Under the pieces are notes generated by a model, which worked only from the letters and a program-made list of their open reading frames with translations, was not told the DNA's origin and searched no databases. From positions 17,017 through 81,016 of the IMG/VR virus record IMGVR_UViG_3300021233_000290: a stretch of DNA of 64,000 bases. One strand, 5' to 3'. Position numbers and translations under genes: made by a program. Below, in pieces: positions 17,041 to 25,750 of this stretch. The stretch comes from a virus. How positions within the stretch are numbered: the stretch's first letter is position 1; every line of letters starts with the position of its first letter.

Positions 17041-18844
17041 CGGATATGATTATTTTCTGATAAATTGATTGAGGGTTGTAAAAATAAGGGAATTTGAAAA
17101 ACGGTAAATTCGTAGTCTGATTAACAATCGAATCATCGGCGTTTTCATAGATAGGATTCCAAGATACAAATGATATACCATTGAAAATTTCGTTATTATC
17201 ATTCACTGTTCTGATTCCAGTGACACCTTCTAAAGATAAAATTTCTGATGTTAGCTTGGAAATGTCCAATTTTTGACCTAATTTGTTATTAGAATTGTCA
17301 AAGAAATTTAGAATGACTTCCCCAACTTTCTTTTTCAAATTTTCCGAATTAACTCTAAAATTATTCGTTCTGATAATTTGTAATTTACTAATATCTGAAA
17401 TATCTTTTGAAGCTTGTGATGTTGTGAACCCGATATCAAAAGCCATGTAAACAGGATCTCTGGGGACAACTTCATGACTAATGATTTTTCTCTTGGAAGT
17501 TTTTTCGACAATCAAGTTTTTCAATGCGTTTGATAAAAATGGTGGATAAGCACCATCTTCAGTTAATTTGAATTTCGGAACACAGAACACATTGATGTTA
17601 TTAAAATCACAAGAATCTGCAAAATTGACTTGATTGATAATAACTCTGTTTGTTTTATTGGGATCGACGCATATCTTGTAGAAGTAATCAATATATTCGT
17701 TTATAAATTGTTTGTTTCCGACCGTTTTCACAGAAGTTACAACATTTGCCATCTCTTTATTCAAAAAGGCGTTATCATAGTCTTCCTCCGTTACCAATTT
17801 TAACTGAGAATTGAGATATTTAGGGACATTTTCTTTAATCTGGTCAACACTTTCAGCATTCGAAATTGCTGTGGAATTTTCAGTGTTGGTGAATGTTAGA
17901 TAGGAGTTATTGGATAGATTGATGATGTTTTCCGATAAAATACTGCTCGTATCATTGTAAATTTGGTTGAATTTTGAACTATTGTAATTAAAAATTTTAT
18001 TACCGTTGATGGTGTTCTTACTGATTAGTCCTTTAGTATTATCACTCAGAATATAATAGATAGCTACCTCATCACCACTTTTCAATTTTCTACCGAAAAT
18101 ATCATTTCCAAATTTTACTTCGTAAAAACCATCATCATTGAGACGAACACTGTAATATCTATCACTATCATTCGCCAAAAAGATATTATCCAATTCTCTG
18201 TATTGATACCATTTCCCATCATCTACCTCTTTTACATACACGCTGATAGTGCCATCAGCGATGAATCTGGTATCGTTATTATCCACTCTATTTACAACGA
18301 CGATGGGAAGAGTTTCGAATTCAACACCAGTAGCGAAATAGGATGGATATTCACCAATATTACCTTGATAAAGTATCAAATTATTTTTAATACTTTCAAT
18401 ATCTTGATCACCCGTGATCGTTTTTTCAAAAGTAAAATCATCTACTAATGTGTATTGAATTTTATCAACTAAAAAATAGCTATATTTTCTTAAAGTGTAG
18501 CTCCCCACAGGTAAAGATGCTCCTGCAATACAAGAAACAGGTACCAGAGATGTTTGTTTTCCAGTGGGTTTATAACCAATTAGATTTACAATTTTGTTAA
18601 TATTTTCATATAAAGTAGCTTGGGAAAACATACTTTCCGAAGCAGTCTGATTCAAATAAAACAGAAGAACGTGATAACTATATGCGATAATATCAATGAA
18701 AGATGATATGTTACTACCTTCGTAGTTTTGATCTGTAAATTTGGAATTTTCATTCAATCTTTGGATGATGAAATCTTTCAAAGAGACAGCATCAAAATTG
18801 ATGTAAGCGTTTTTCGGTAAATTATATTCCAGAGATTCTTTCAT
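17033..18844 (-). CDS. 6: Baseplate wedge protein, T4 gp6-like (J family)
   Basis: 603 aa (T4 gp6 is about 660). The N-terminus shows the family pattern: INFDAVSLKDFIIQRLNENS, FTDQNYEGSNISSFIDI, a Tyr-rich helix with LLFYLNQTASESMF, then INKIVNLIGYKPTG. Later sections give VTEEDYDNAF, GNKQFINEYIDYFYK and REKVVPRDPVYM-like strands, typical of the baseplate-J fold, with a C-terminal KLGQKLDISKLTSEILSLEG. In T4, gp6 dimers form the wedge ring around the hub. The gp25-like gene is directly upstream, as in T4-like phages. Confidence 0.85.
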   Translation of the reverse strand: MKESLEYNLPKNAYINFDAVSLKDFIIQRLNENSKFTDQNYEGSNISSFIDIIAYSYHVLLFYLNQTASESMFSQATLYENINKIVNLIGYKPTGKQTSLVPVSCIAGASLPVGSYTLRKYSYFLVDKIQYTLVDDFTFEKTITGDQDIESIKNNLILYQGNIGEYPSYFATGVEFETLPIVVVNRVDNNDTRFIADGTISVYVKEVDDGKWYQYRELDNIFLANDSDRYYSVRLNDDGFYEVKFGNDIFGRKLKSGDEVAIYYILSDNTKGLISKNTINGNKIFNYNSSKFNQIYNDTSSILSENIINLSNNSYLTFTNTENSTAISNAESVDQIKENVPKYLNSQLKLVTEEDYDNAFLNKEMANVVTSVKTVGNKQFINEYIDYFYKICVDPNKTNRVIINQVNFADSCDFNNINVFCVPKFKLTEDGAYPPFLSNALKNLIVEKTSKRKIISHEVVPRDPVYMAFDIGFTTSQASKDISDISKLQIIRTNNFRVNSENLKKKVGEVILNFFDNSNNKLGQKLDISKLTSEILSLEGVTGIRTVNDNNEIFNGISFVSWNPIYENADDSIVNQTTNLPFFKFPYFYNPQSIYQKIIISDE

Positions 18845-18848
18845 TTTA

Positions 18849-18856
18849 ATTATTTA
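18849..18856 (-). promoter_or_regulatory. Late promoter (minus strand)
   Basis: Minus-strand TAAATAAT; T at 18856 is 12 bases before the ATG at 18844. Its first TAA is the stop of the gp25-like gene. Confidence 0.75.
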
Positions 18857-19339
18857 GAGTATCGAATACCCGTTTGTGTTTAATTTCGACTTAATAGACA
18901 AGTCAGTAATATTCAAACTGGGGACATTTATCTGTAAATAGATTTCATATTCATTATTATCTGGTTCAGCCAAAATTCTTAAATCTTTAATAGATATTCT
19001 TGGTTCCATTTTTGGAAGCTTGTTGATAATATCATCTTTGATTACTTCGGCTGTATATTTGTTGATAGGTTCGAATAAAAAACGCCTCAAATCAATACCG
19101 AAAGTAGGATTTAATATTTTTTGCCCTGGTGATGTGGTGAAACAATTGGCGATACTATTTTTTATCGACTCAATATCGAAAATAGCTTGAACATCTTTCA
19201 ATTTTTCCTTTCTGTTTAATTGATTATTGAAAAAGTATTGAGGTTCTAAATCAAAATTGATATCCTTGTAAAGATAACCGTTTTCAGTGGATTTTTGATC
19301 CATTTCACTTTTTTTAAGAGATGTTATCTTTATGCTCAT
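18854..19339 (-). CDS. 25: Baseplate wedge protein, T4 gp25-like
   Basis: 161 aa from the ATG at 19339, which is 11 bases from a late element; longer in-frame readings would run through that element. The core matches the GPW/gp25 family: DIESIKNSIANCFTTSPGQK, then ILNPTFGIDLRRFLFEPIN, and ISIKDLRI before paired strands. In T4, gp25 links the wedge to the tube and sheath and is needed for sheath assembly. The extra N-terminal 45 residues are charged and not part of the core domain. Confidence 0.85.
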   Translation of the reverse strand: MSIKITSLKKSEMDQKSTENGYLYKDINFDLEPQYFFNNQLNRKEKLKDVQAIFDIESIKNSIANCFTTSPGQKILNPTFGIDLRRFLFEPINKYTAEVIKDDIINKLPKMEPRISIKDLRILAEPDNNEYEIYLQINVPSLNITDLSIKSKLNTNGYSIL

Positions 19340-19342
19340 ACA

Positions 19343-19350
19343 ATTATTTA
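19343..19350 (-). promoter_or_regulatory. Late promoter (minus strand), divergent pair member
   Basis: Minus-strand TAAATAAT; T at 19350 is 11 bases before the ATG at 19339. The partner for the opposite strand lies 9 bases away. Confidence 0.8.
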
Positions 19351-19359
19351 GGTAAATGT

Positions 19360-19367
19360 TAAATAAT
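19360..19367 (+). promoter_or_regulatory. Late promoter, divergent pair member
   Basis: TAAATAAT; T at 19360 is 11 bases before the ATG at 19371. Confidence 0.8.
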
Positions 19368-19370
19368 AAC

Positions 19371-21659
19371 ATGCCAAAGATTTCTCAATATGTTCCTGCG
19401 TCAACACCATTATCTGGTGGTGAAGTCATTATTCTCAATCAAAACGGGACCACATTCAACACCACTCTTAACACGGTTAAAGATTATATGGGTCCAAATG
19501 GATCTGATGTTTCAACTTTATCAGCTAATTGGGAAAATACCTCAACAACTTTTAGAGCGAATTCGGCTAATTGGGAAAATACCACGACAACTTTTAGAGC
19601 GAATTCGGCTAATTTTGCTAGAATTGACCAACCTAATACATTTTCTTGTGATCAAATTTTTTCAAGTGGTAATATTTTTTTAGGAGGTGGATTACCATCA
19701 GTGGCAATTAGAAATCGAGGAAATTGTGGAGTCACAATTGGTTATGACGTTGGCGTTCCTTCTAATAATACATTTTTAGTTGGTAATTGTGCTGGTAATT
19801 TGGCTACAAATGCGTGTCACTCTAATTTTTTAGGTAATAATAGTGGTAATTCTGCCACAAACGCTTTCTTTTCTAATTTCTCAGGTTGTAATGCTGGTCT
19901 TTCAGCCACAAATGCTAATAACTCTAATTTCTTAGGTCGAAATGCTGGTCGCCTTGCTACAAATGCGTGTCATTCTAATTTCTCGGGTTGTAATACTGGG
20001 TGTAATGCTAGAAATGCTAGCTTTTCCAATTTCTTTGGTTATAATGCTGGATGTAACGCTACAAACGCCAGCAGTTCTAATTTCTTAGGTTCTAGTTCTG
20101 GTCGAAATTCTACAAATGCTCGTAATTCTAATTTTTTAGGTGCTGGCACTGGTAGAAACGCCATAAATGCTTGTTTTTCCAATTTCATAGGTAATTATTC
20201 TGGTTATGGTGCTACAAATGCTTTTTCTTCTAACTTCTTAGGTGGTAATTCTGGTTATTATGCTAATAACTCATCATATTCAAATTTCTTAGGTTATAAC
20301 ACTGGTAGGAGTGCTACAAATGCATGTCATTCTAATTTCTTGGGATTGTATTCTGGTTGTGCTGCTGCAAATGCTTCCTTTTCTAACTTCTTAGGTAGAT
20401 GCTCTGGTCGTTCTGCGACAAATGCTAACAACTCCAATTTTTTTGGTAGATACGCTGGTTTTATATCCACAAATGCGTGTCATTCTAATTTCTCAGGTTA
20501 TAATGCTGGTCGAAGTGCTGCAAATGCTAATAACTCTAATTTCTTGGGTTCTAATGCTGGATGTAATGCCACGAGTGCTAATAATTCTAATTTTTTAGGT
20601 AATGGTGCTGGTCAAAATTCTACAAATGCTTGTTTTTCTAATTTCTTAGGTAATAGTGCTGGGCGAAATTCTGCGTGTGCGGTCAATTCCAATTTCTTAG
20701 GTAATAATGCTGGTTTTAGTGCTGCAAGTGCTAATAACTCTAATTTCTTAGGTAATAATGCTGGTTGCGGTGCTGCAAGTGCTAATAACTCTAATTTCTT
20801 AGGTCAAAGAGCTGGTTATAATGCTGCAAATGCTTGTAGCTCTAATTTCTTAGGTAATAATGCTGGTTGCGGTGCTGTAAGTGCTAATAACTCTAATTTC
20901 TTAGGTAATAATGCTGGTTGCGGTGCAACAAATGCTAATAATTCCAATTTCTTAGGTAATAATGCTGGTTTTAGTGCAACAAATTCTAATAACTCTAATT
21001 TCTTAGGTAATAATGCTGGTTGCGGTGCTGCAAATGCTTGTAGCTCTAATTTCTTAGGTAATAATGCTGGTTGCGGTGCTGCAAGTGCTAATAATTCCAA
21101 TTTCTTAGGTAATAATGCTGGATGTAATGCCACGAGTGCTTGTTTTTCCAATTTCATGGGTAATAATGCTGGATGTAATGCGACAAATGCTCGTTATTCC
21201 AATTTCATGGGTCGAAATGCTGGATTAAATGCTACAAATGCTTTTTATTCCAATTTCTTTGGAAATAGTGCTGGTGGTAATGCTGCAAGTGCTAATAACT
21301 CCAATTTCTTGGGTCGAAATGCTGGATGTAATGCTAACGCATCATGTGAATCGATTTTCATCGGAAACAATACAGGTAATAACAGTTGCAATAGTTGCGC
21401 TTCTGTCTTTATTGGAAGTTTTGCAAATGAAAATATTTTCAACTCTCAACGTGCAATTGCAATCGGTGCTTGTTCTAGAGCGAGTAGCTGCGGTGTTGCA
21501 TTAGGTTGGGGTGCTACGGTCACAACTAATAATTTAGCCTTTGGAAGTACTAACGCGCCATTACAAGTTGCACCTGGACAAACCCTTTCAACTTCATTGA
21601 GTAGCTTATTCACCATCGTGAATGGTGTGTGTTTCAGAATCCCATTGTTAGCTCCTTAA
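19371..21659 (+). CDS. Giant repeat fibre protein (17-residue repeats, YadA-like end)
   Basis: 762 aa. The N-terminal 60 residues include a tandem 14-residue unit (ANWENTSTTFRANS, then ANWENTTTTFRANS). From about residue 135 to 665 the protein consists of roughly 30 copies of a 17-residue unit, consensus SNFLGNNAGxxATNAxN. The end changes to AIAIGACSRASSCGVALGW, like YadA-type head repeats, before a short C-terminal cap. Such repeats form left-handed beta-rolls, so this is a probable trimeric fibre or adhesin. The underlying DNA is a diverged 51-bp tandem array. Its plus-strand orientation breaks a long minus-strand baseplate cluster. No chaperone-type peptidase domain is visible. Confidence 0.75.
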   Translation: MPKISQYVPASTPLSGGEVIILNQNGTTFNTTLNTVKDYMGPNGSDVSTLSANWENTSTTFRANSANWENTTTTFRANSANFARIDQPNTFSCDQIFSSGNIFLGGGLPSVAIRNRGNCGVTIGYDVGVPSNNTFLVGNCAGNLATNACHSNFLGNNSGNSATNAFFSNFSGCNAGLSATNANNSNFLGRNAGRLATNACHSNFSGCNTGCNARNASFSNFFGYNAGCNATNASSSNFLGSSSGRNSTNARNSNFLGAGTGRNAINACFSNFIGNYSGYGATNAFSSNFLGGNSGYYANNSSYSNFLGYNTGRSATNACHSNFLGLYSGCAAANASFSNFLGRCSGRSATNANNSNFFGRYAGFISTNACHSNFSGYNAGRSAANANNSNFLGSNAGCNATSANNSNFLGNGAGQNSTNACFSNFLGNSAGRNSACAVNSNFLGNNAGFSAASANNSNFLGNNAGCGAASANNSNFLGQRAGYNAANACSSNFLGNNAGCGAVSANNSNFLGNNAGCGATNANNSNFLGNNAGFSATNSNNSNFLGNNAGCGAANACSSNFLGNNAGCGAASANNSNFLGNNAGCNATSACFSNFMGNNAGCNATNARYSNFMGRNAGLNATNAFYSNFFGNSAGGNAASANNSNFLGRNAGCNANASCESIFIGNNTGNNSCNSCASVFIGSFANENIFNSQRAIAIGACSRASSCGVALGWGATVTTNNLAFGSTNAPLQVAPGQTLSTSLSSLFTIVNGVCFRIPLLAP
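19523..19606 (+). repeat. Two tandem 42-bp repeats
   Basis: GCTAATTGGGAAAATACC... units at 19523-19564 and 19565-19606, differing at only a few bases and coding 14 residues each. A partial third copy begins at 19607. Confidence 0.85.
19775..21345 (+). repeat. About thirty diverged 51-bp coding repeats
   Basis: Period 51 bp (17 residues), conserved around TCTAATTTCTTAGGTAATAA and GCTGGT. Units near 20690-21130 are almost identical, those at the edges more diverged. That fits expansion in the centre by unequal recombination. Confidence 0.85.
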
Positions 21660-22442
21660 AAAATTGTAATTAATATTTGCAAATTGATCATAGAGAGAAC
21701 CCAACACTTCTCTACTATCATCTTTTTGCGGTTTCACTACTGAGCGGATAGTATGAAGATCTGTAAATCCGTGTTCAGCATCGTTTTCAATGGTGTATTG
21801 TTGAACATTGTGGAAATCGTGATGATAAGATTTTTTTCCTAAAAAGTTATATACTCGATTCATTACGGTTTCAGGTGAACTCGTCAATTCGACATAATCA
21901 ACAAAATGGAATTTATGTTTGTGTCCTCTGAAAAAAGCATCTTGAATACTGTTAAAAGTTCCACCGATCAAGCCGTTTGCAGCCATCCAATTATTGACTC
22001 TATCTTCAATCGTGTTCATACCATCACCTCTAAGCATAGGACTTTCAATATTCTTAATTTCTTTCCGATACAATTTTTCCATTGACGAAATTATCTGAAC
22101 AATTGGTCTGACGGTTGTGATAATTTTAACTTCTTTTTCCAAAGCTAGTTCAATCAATTCGATATTACTAGCCCATCCTCTTGATTTATTAAACACGATT
22201 GGTCTGTCTGTATCGGAATGATAAGACTGGAATAAATCTTTAATAATTCTTAATTGTTTTTTAGGAGCTTCAGATGCTTTGATAATAGGATTCGTCTTCC
22301 AAAATTGGTGGATACCAACTATCAATTCTGATAAACCGCTTGTTGGCGTGACATGGAATTCGGGATTTTGTGCTAAAATGTTACAAAAAAGTGTCGAACC
22401 AGAACGTGGCATACCATTGATGAAGAATATTTCTTTTTCCAT
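21648..22442 (-). CDS. Sulfotransferase-family protein
   Basis: 264 aa from the ATG at 22442, fixed by a late element 11 bases upstream. The N-terminus FFINGMPRSGSTLFCNILAQ is the 5'-phosphosulfate-binding P-loop of PAPS-dependent sulfotransferases (PRSGST). Then come IVFNKSRGWASN and IITTVRPIVQIISSMEKLY, where the Arg and Ser positions fit 3'-phosphate binding. HKFHFVDYVELTSSPETVMNRVYNFLG is the usual YExL-like C-terminal element. It would move sulfate from PAPS to a hydroxyl, perhaps on a glycan. Divergent from a GT9-like glycosyltransferase gene. Uncommon in phages. Confidence 0.8.
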   Translation of the reverse strand: MEKEIFFINGMPRSGSTLFCNILAQNPEFHVTPTSGLSELIVGIHQFWKTNPIIKASEAPKKQLRIIKDLFQSYHSDTDRPIVFNKSRGWASNIELIELALEKEVKIITTVRPIVQIISSMEKLYRKEIKNIESPMLRGDGMNTIEDRVNNWMAANGLIGGTFNSIQDAFFRGHKHKFHFVDYVELTSSPETVMNRVYNFLGKKSYHHDFHNVQQYTIENDAEHGFTDLHTIRSVVKPQKDDSREVLGSLYDQFANINYNFLRS

Positions 22443-22445
22443 GTA

Positions 22446-22453
22446 AGCATTTA
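22446..22453 (-). promoter_or_regulatory. Late promoter (minus strand), divergent pair member
   Basis: Minus-strand TAAATGCT, a variant of the element; T at 22453 is 11 bases before the ATG at 22442. Confidence 0.65.
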
Positions 22454-22478
22454 GTATTGCATTTATTTTTTGCAAGTG

Positions 22479-22486
22479 TAAATACG
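22479..22486 (+). promoter_or_regulatory. Late promoter, divergent pair member
   Basis: TAAATACG; T at 22479 is 11 bases before the ATG at 22490. Confidence 0.65.
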
Positions 22487-22489
22487 ATC

Positions 22490-23374
22490 ATGCAAGCTTT
22501 ATTTCATATTACGGGTGGTTTGGGTAAACACGTTGCCGCAACAAGCGTAATTAATTCTTATAAGTTCAAATTTCCCGACGAAGAGATTATCGTATCTAGT
22601 GCTTATCCTGATGTTTTTGAGAAAAATCCAAATGTTAAAGAATCTTTAGATATCAATAATCTTCAATATTTTTATAAAAATTACATAAACAAAAAAGATG
22701 TAAAAATCTTTGCTCAAGAACCATATAGAGAGACCTCGCACATCTCGAAACAAAAACATCTCATTCAAACGTGGTGTGAAATGGTTGGGACTGAACAATA
22801 TTTCCAACCATCGTTAAACATTGGTTTCAGGGAACATGAAATTATCTCCAGACAATTTATTAATGAGAAGCCGATTTTAATATTCCAACCTTTTGGTGGT
22901 ATTAATTCCAATTTACCTTATAATTGGGCGAGAGATATTCACCCTTCGGTTGCACAATCTATTGTTAATATGTTAGCTGACAAATATAATATTCTCTACA
23001 TTTGCAACCCATATCACCCAGCTCTCAATAATTGCCACAGGATCGATAACAGATTATCATTCGGAGAGTTAGTTTCTTTAGTCGGTATTTCTGATAAGAG
23101 ATTTTTAATTGATTCATCAATCCAACATATCGCTGCTGCGATAGGAAAACCATCTATCGTGGTTTGGAATGTGACATCACCAGAAATATTTGGTTATAAT
23201 ATGCATGATAATATTACCAGTCCTGTTGATTATAGTGATGGTCACAGAAAATCCTATTTATTCGATTATGAAATTGCTGGAATACCAGCAGAATGCCCAG
23301 TTTCAAATTATATGAACATGTTTGATATGGATCAAATTCTCGATTCGATAAAATATCTTTTAGATGATAAATAA
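22490..23374 (+). CDS. Glycosyltransferase family 9-like (heptosyltransferase type)
   Basis: 294 aa from the ATG at 22490, chosen by its 11-base distance from the late element over an in-frame TTG at 22457. The N-terminal ALFHITGGLGKHVAATSVINS is the glycine-rich start of a GT-B fold; the C-terminal domain has FLIDSSIQHIAAAIGKPSIV then VWNVTSPEIFGY, which is the nucleotide-sugar-binding signature of ADP-heptose:LPS heptosyltransferases. The donor may differ in a phage. With the neighbouring sulfotransferase it may modify host surface glycan or virion glycan. Confidence 0.75.
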   Translation: MQALFHITGGLGKHVAATSVINSYKFKFPDEEIIVSSAYPDVFEKNPNVKESLDINNLQYFYKNYINKKDVKIFAQEPYRETSHISKQKHLIQTWCEMVGTEQYFQPSLNIGFREHEIISRQFINEKPILIFQPFGGINSNLPYNWARDIHPSVAQSIVNMLADKYNILYICNPYHPALNNCHRIDNRLSFGELVSLVGISDKRFLIDSSIQHIAAAIGKPSIVVWNVTSPEIFGYNMHDNITSPVDYSDGHRKSYLFDYEIAGIPAECPVSNYMNMFDMDQILDSIKYLLDDK

Positions 23375-23375
23375 T
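23368..23375 (+). promoter_or_regulatory. Late promoter
   Basis: TAAATAAT; T at 23368 is 11 bases before the ATG at 23379. It overlaps the stop codon of the upstream gene. Confidence 0.8.
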
Positions 23376-23378
23376 AAT

Positions 23379-23759
23379 ATGTCAATACTAAATGATAATA
23401 AATTACCACAATCGGAAGAATTAACTTCTGAACAACTAGAGCAAAGAAAACAAGCTAGATTGAATTACAAAGTCAATTCTATTTTGAATATTGCTAGAGA
23501 AACATACAATAGCTTGGTCAATGTTCAACGAGAAGGTATAGATATGCTATGGCATGATGATATCTTAACACCGCAGGAAATTTGTGATGGTCTTGGAGAA
23601 AATGCTGTTAAAGTTTTCGAATTTCATGGTGCGTTGACACAATTTGTTCAAACTTTAGCAAACAATGCTCAAATCGAAGTTGATTTGAAATATCCAACAA
23701 ATTCTTTCACTGAATTGAGTGGTAATATCGTTGTTAGTGACCAACCATACGAAGTATAA
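23379..23759 (+). CDS. Late hypothetical helical protein, 126 aa
   Basis: Not recognised. The start at 23379 is set by the late element; an in-frame ATG at 23364 lies before it. Predominantly helical (QRKQARLNYKVNSILNIARE then YNSLVNVQREGIDMLWHD), with a C-terminal strand section. It sits directly before the acidic scaffold-like gene (three bases apart), so it may act in head assembly. Confidence 0.65.
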   Translation: MSILNDNKLPQSEELTSEQLEQRKQARLNYKVNSILNIARETYNSLVNVQREGIDMLWHDDILTPQEICDGLGENAVKVFEFHGALTQFVQTLANNAQIEVDLKYPTNSFTELSGNIVVSDQPYEV

Positions 23760-23762
23760 TTT

Positions 23763-24818
23763 ATGAAAAAACAACCAACATTAGGGGATATTTACGGTAG
23801 CATGTTGAAAAGTGTTAAGGTGGTAAATGAAAGCGCGGAGGAAAATATTAATAAATCTAAGAAAAAAATTAACACGCCTAAAAATGCGTTTTCTGATAAA
23901 AATTCTCCGATTAAAGGTGGACCGACATCTGCTGATGGATTCCATAAAGCTCTGAATGATGATTATTGTGGATGTGAAGAAGAAGATGAAGAACGCTTTG
24001 ATAGAAAATATGATAGAATCAATGAATTGGAAAAACAAATAAAAGATCCAAATATTTCAGAGAAAAAGAAAGAAGGTTTGGAGATGGCATTGAAAAAATT
24101 AAAATCTGATTTGCAAAGAGAAGAAGCAGAAGAAAATATTGTGGAAGAATCTAAAAAAATTGCGAGGGAAAGACTAAATACTTTTATGATGAAAAAATCT
24201 ACATTTGATAAATTGTTTGAATCTGTGATGGGTGGTAACTTCGATCAACAAGAAGACGCTCAAGAAGATGCTGCTTTGGGTCTCAGCGATGCACCTACTG
24301 ATGACGAATTTGGTGATGACGAATTTGGTGATGACGAAGGTGAGCAAATCACAGTTACTTTGGATCGTGCAGTTGCACAACAATTATGTGATATTCTTCA
24401 AGCTGCTATGGGCGGTGGTGAAGAAGACTTCGGTGATGAAGGCGACGATCTCGATTTCGAAGTTGGAGATGATGAAATGGAAGATGAAGAAAGTGACTTG
24501 TATGACGATGAAGAGGAATACGATGAAGAGGAATACGATGAAGACGAAGAAAGCACTTTCCCCACTGACAAAGTTGGTAATGATGGAACCATCGGTGCTA
24601 AAAATTCCAAAGACGGTTTACACCGATTGCAAGGTAAATCCAACAAAGTAGGTGGTCGTCCACAACCAAAAGGTCAAGGAACCAAAGTAACTGGAACCAC
24701 TGATAAAGTTGGTAACGATGGTGATTACGGTCATGCTATCCATAGCGGAAAACAACCAGACATGGGTAAACAAAATAAAGTGTCCGATTTGCGTCCAGCA
24801 GAAGATTACTTCCGCTAA
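23763..24818 (+). CDS. Acidic scaffold-like / prohead core protein
   Basis: 351 aa, no firm family match. The middle holds KKSTFDKLFESVMGG (about residues 142-156), with LFE matching the T4 prohead-protease consensus L/I-x-E. After it lies a strongly acidic stretch (about 165-275) with two tandem copies of DDEFG and two of EEYDE, then a Lys/Gly-rich basic tail with two TDKVGNDG copies. Acidic, repetitive, protease-site-bearing proteins are typical of T4-type prohead cores. A strong terminator follows. Confidence 0.6.
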   Translation: MKKQPTLGDIYGSMLKSVKVVNESAEENINKSKKKINTPKNAFSDKNSPIKGGPTSADGFHKALNDDYCGCEEEDEERFDRKYDRINELEKQIKDPNISEKKKEGLEMALKKLKSDLQREEAEENIVEESKKIARERLNTFMMKKSTFDKLFESVMGGNFDQQEDAQEDAALGLSDAPTDDEFGDDEFGDDEGEQITVTLDRAVAQQLCDILQAAMGGGEEDFGDEGDDLDFEVGDDEMEDEESDLYDDEEEYDEEEYDEDEESTFPTDKVGNDGTIGAKNSKDGLHRLQGKSNKVGGRPQPKGQGTKVTGTTDKVGNDGDYGHAIHSGKQPDMGKQNKVSDLRPAEDYFR

Positions 24819-24847
24819 TAATTTCTGACAGAAAAAATAAACTCAAG

Positions 24848-24879
24848 AAGCGGGGATCGTGGTGATTCCCGCTTTTTTT
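24848..24879 (+). terminator. Intrinsic terminator
   Basis: An 11-bp stem (AAGCGGGGATC / GATTCCCGCTT with one G-T pair) and a five-base loop, followed by a run of seven or more Ts. It lies between the scaffold-like gene and the next late promoter, so it isolates the two transcription units. Confidence 0.9.
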
Positions 24880-24882
24880 CGT

Positions 24883-24890
24883 TAAATAGT
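24883..24890 (+). promoter_or_regulatory. Late promoter
   Basis: TAAATAGT; T at 24883 is 11 bases before the ATG at 24894. It starts directly after the terminator. Confidence 0.8.
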
Positions 24891-24893
24891 AAT

Positions 24894-25748
24894 ATGCAGT
24901 CCTTTCTTGAATTTTTCAAAAATCATATTTTGAAAGAGAACACATCTTTAGATGATGTGATATATGTAGTAGCGGATATAAAAACAAAAGAAGTTGTTTG
25001 GAGAGGTCCATACTCTAAGAGAAAATACGGTAAAAGAGTTAGAGATAAAAGAAATATAGAATACGGTGCTGAAAGATATGTTTTCAGAAAAGAAGAAACA
25101 TCGCCCATTTTAGAATACCGCCATAAAGATTCTTTTGGTGGTATCAAACAATCATTACATGCGAATAATAAAAAGGGTGGAAATATCACTCGTGATCCTT
25201 TGAAGAGAAAAATACCATGGGTTGTAGGACCTTATAAAAAAATTAGAAATGCTGGAGAAGTCTTAATTGGTGATGATTTAATAAAAGAATTGGGTTCAAT
25301 GGGTGGTGTGGAATTTGAAGATGGTAAGGAAATTAAAAGAAAAAATTCTAATCAAATTTTGAAATTGTTTACCAATCTCCATGGTCAACAGTGTGGAAAA
25401 ATCGTAGAAATTAAAGAATCGGTGCAGGGTGTATTACTCACTAGAGAACTCGCGGATAAAATCGCTACAAATTTAATCGAGGGTGGTATTACGAGAAAAG
25501 GAACGATGAGAATGACTGCTGAGATTTGTGGTGTTCCTGAATCTGCTGTGAGAAGCGTGAAATCTTATTTATTGAACGGTGTCAAAGGTCATAGCAATCC
25601 TGATATGATGATCGACAGAAATGCTGATATGATTATTAAAGGTTGGGATGATGATAAGGTGGGTGTTGGTAAAGTGTTTAAGGGTGAAATTCCCGATGAC
25701 ATGGCAAAAGGTGAAGAAATATATCGGAAAATGAAAGGAGGATATTGA
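24894..25748 (+). CDS. Late virion-associated or regulatory protein, 284 aa
   Basis: Not recognised. The N-terminal MQSFLEFFKNHILKENTS resembles the leader peptides of other late proteins here, with LKE as a candidate prohead-protease site. The middle is basic (SKRKYGKRVRDKRN). Residues about 195-235 contain TRKGTMRMTAEICGVPESAV then RSVKSYLLNG, which looks like a helix-turn-helix. The gene stands just before the neck gene, where T4 has gene 13, but no similarity to gp13 is claimed. Its end carries the GGAGG ribosome-binding site of the next gene. Confidence 0.55.
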   Translation: MQSFLEFFKNHILKENTSLDDVIYVVADIKTKEVVWRGPYSKRKYGKRVRDKRNIEYGAERYVFRKEETSPILEYRHKDSFGGIKQSLHANNKKGGNITRDPLKRKIPWVVGPYKKIRNAGEVLIGDDLIKELGSMGGVEFEDGKEIKRKNSNQILKLFTNLHGQQCGKIVEIKESVQGVLLTRELADKIATNLIEGGITRKGTMRMTAEICGVPESAVRSVKSYLLNGVKGHSNPDMMIDRNADMIIKGWDDDKVGVGKVFKGEIPDDMAKGEEIYRKMKGGY

Positions 25749-25750
25749 TT

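Noticed and set aside
19775-21345. Regular 51-bp repeats that might be a CRISPR array
   Set aside because: The repeats stay in one long open frame with a 17-residue protein pattern, there are no unique spacers, and no cas genes are near.
20816-21442. Long minus-strand reading frames across the repeat gene (Leu/Pro/Lys repeats)
   Set aside because: They arise from reading the repeat array backwards; no promoter or start context and the plus-strand frame is far better supported.
21600-21640. CACCAT/ATGGTG hairpin near the fibre gene end
   Set aside because: Six-base stem inside coding sequence without a T run.
24398-24646. Poly-Ser minus-strand reading frame
   Set aside because: Shadow of the acidic GAA/GAT codons of the scaffold-like gene.
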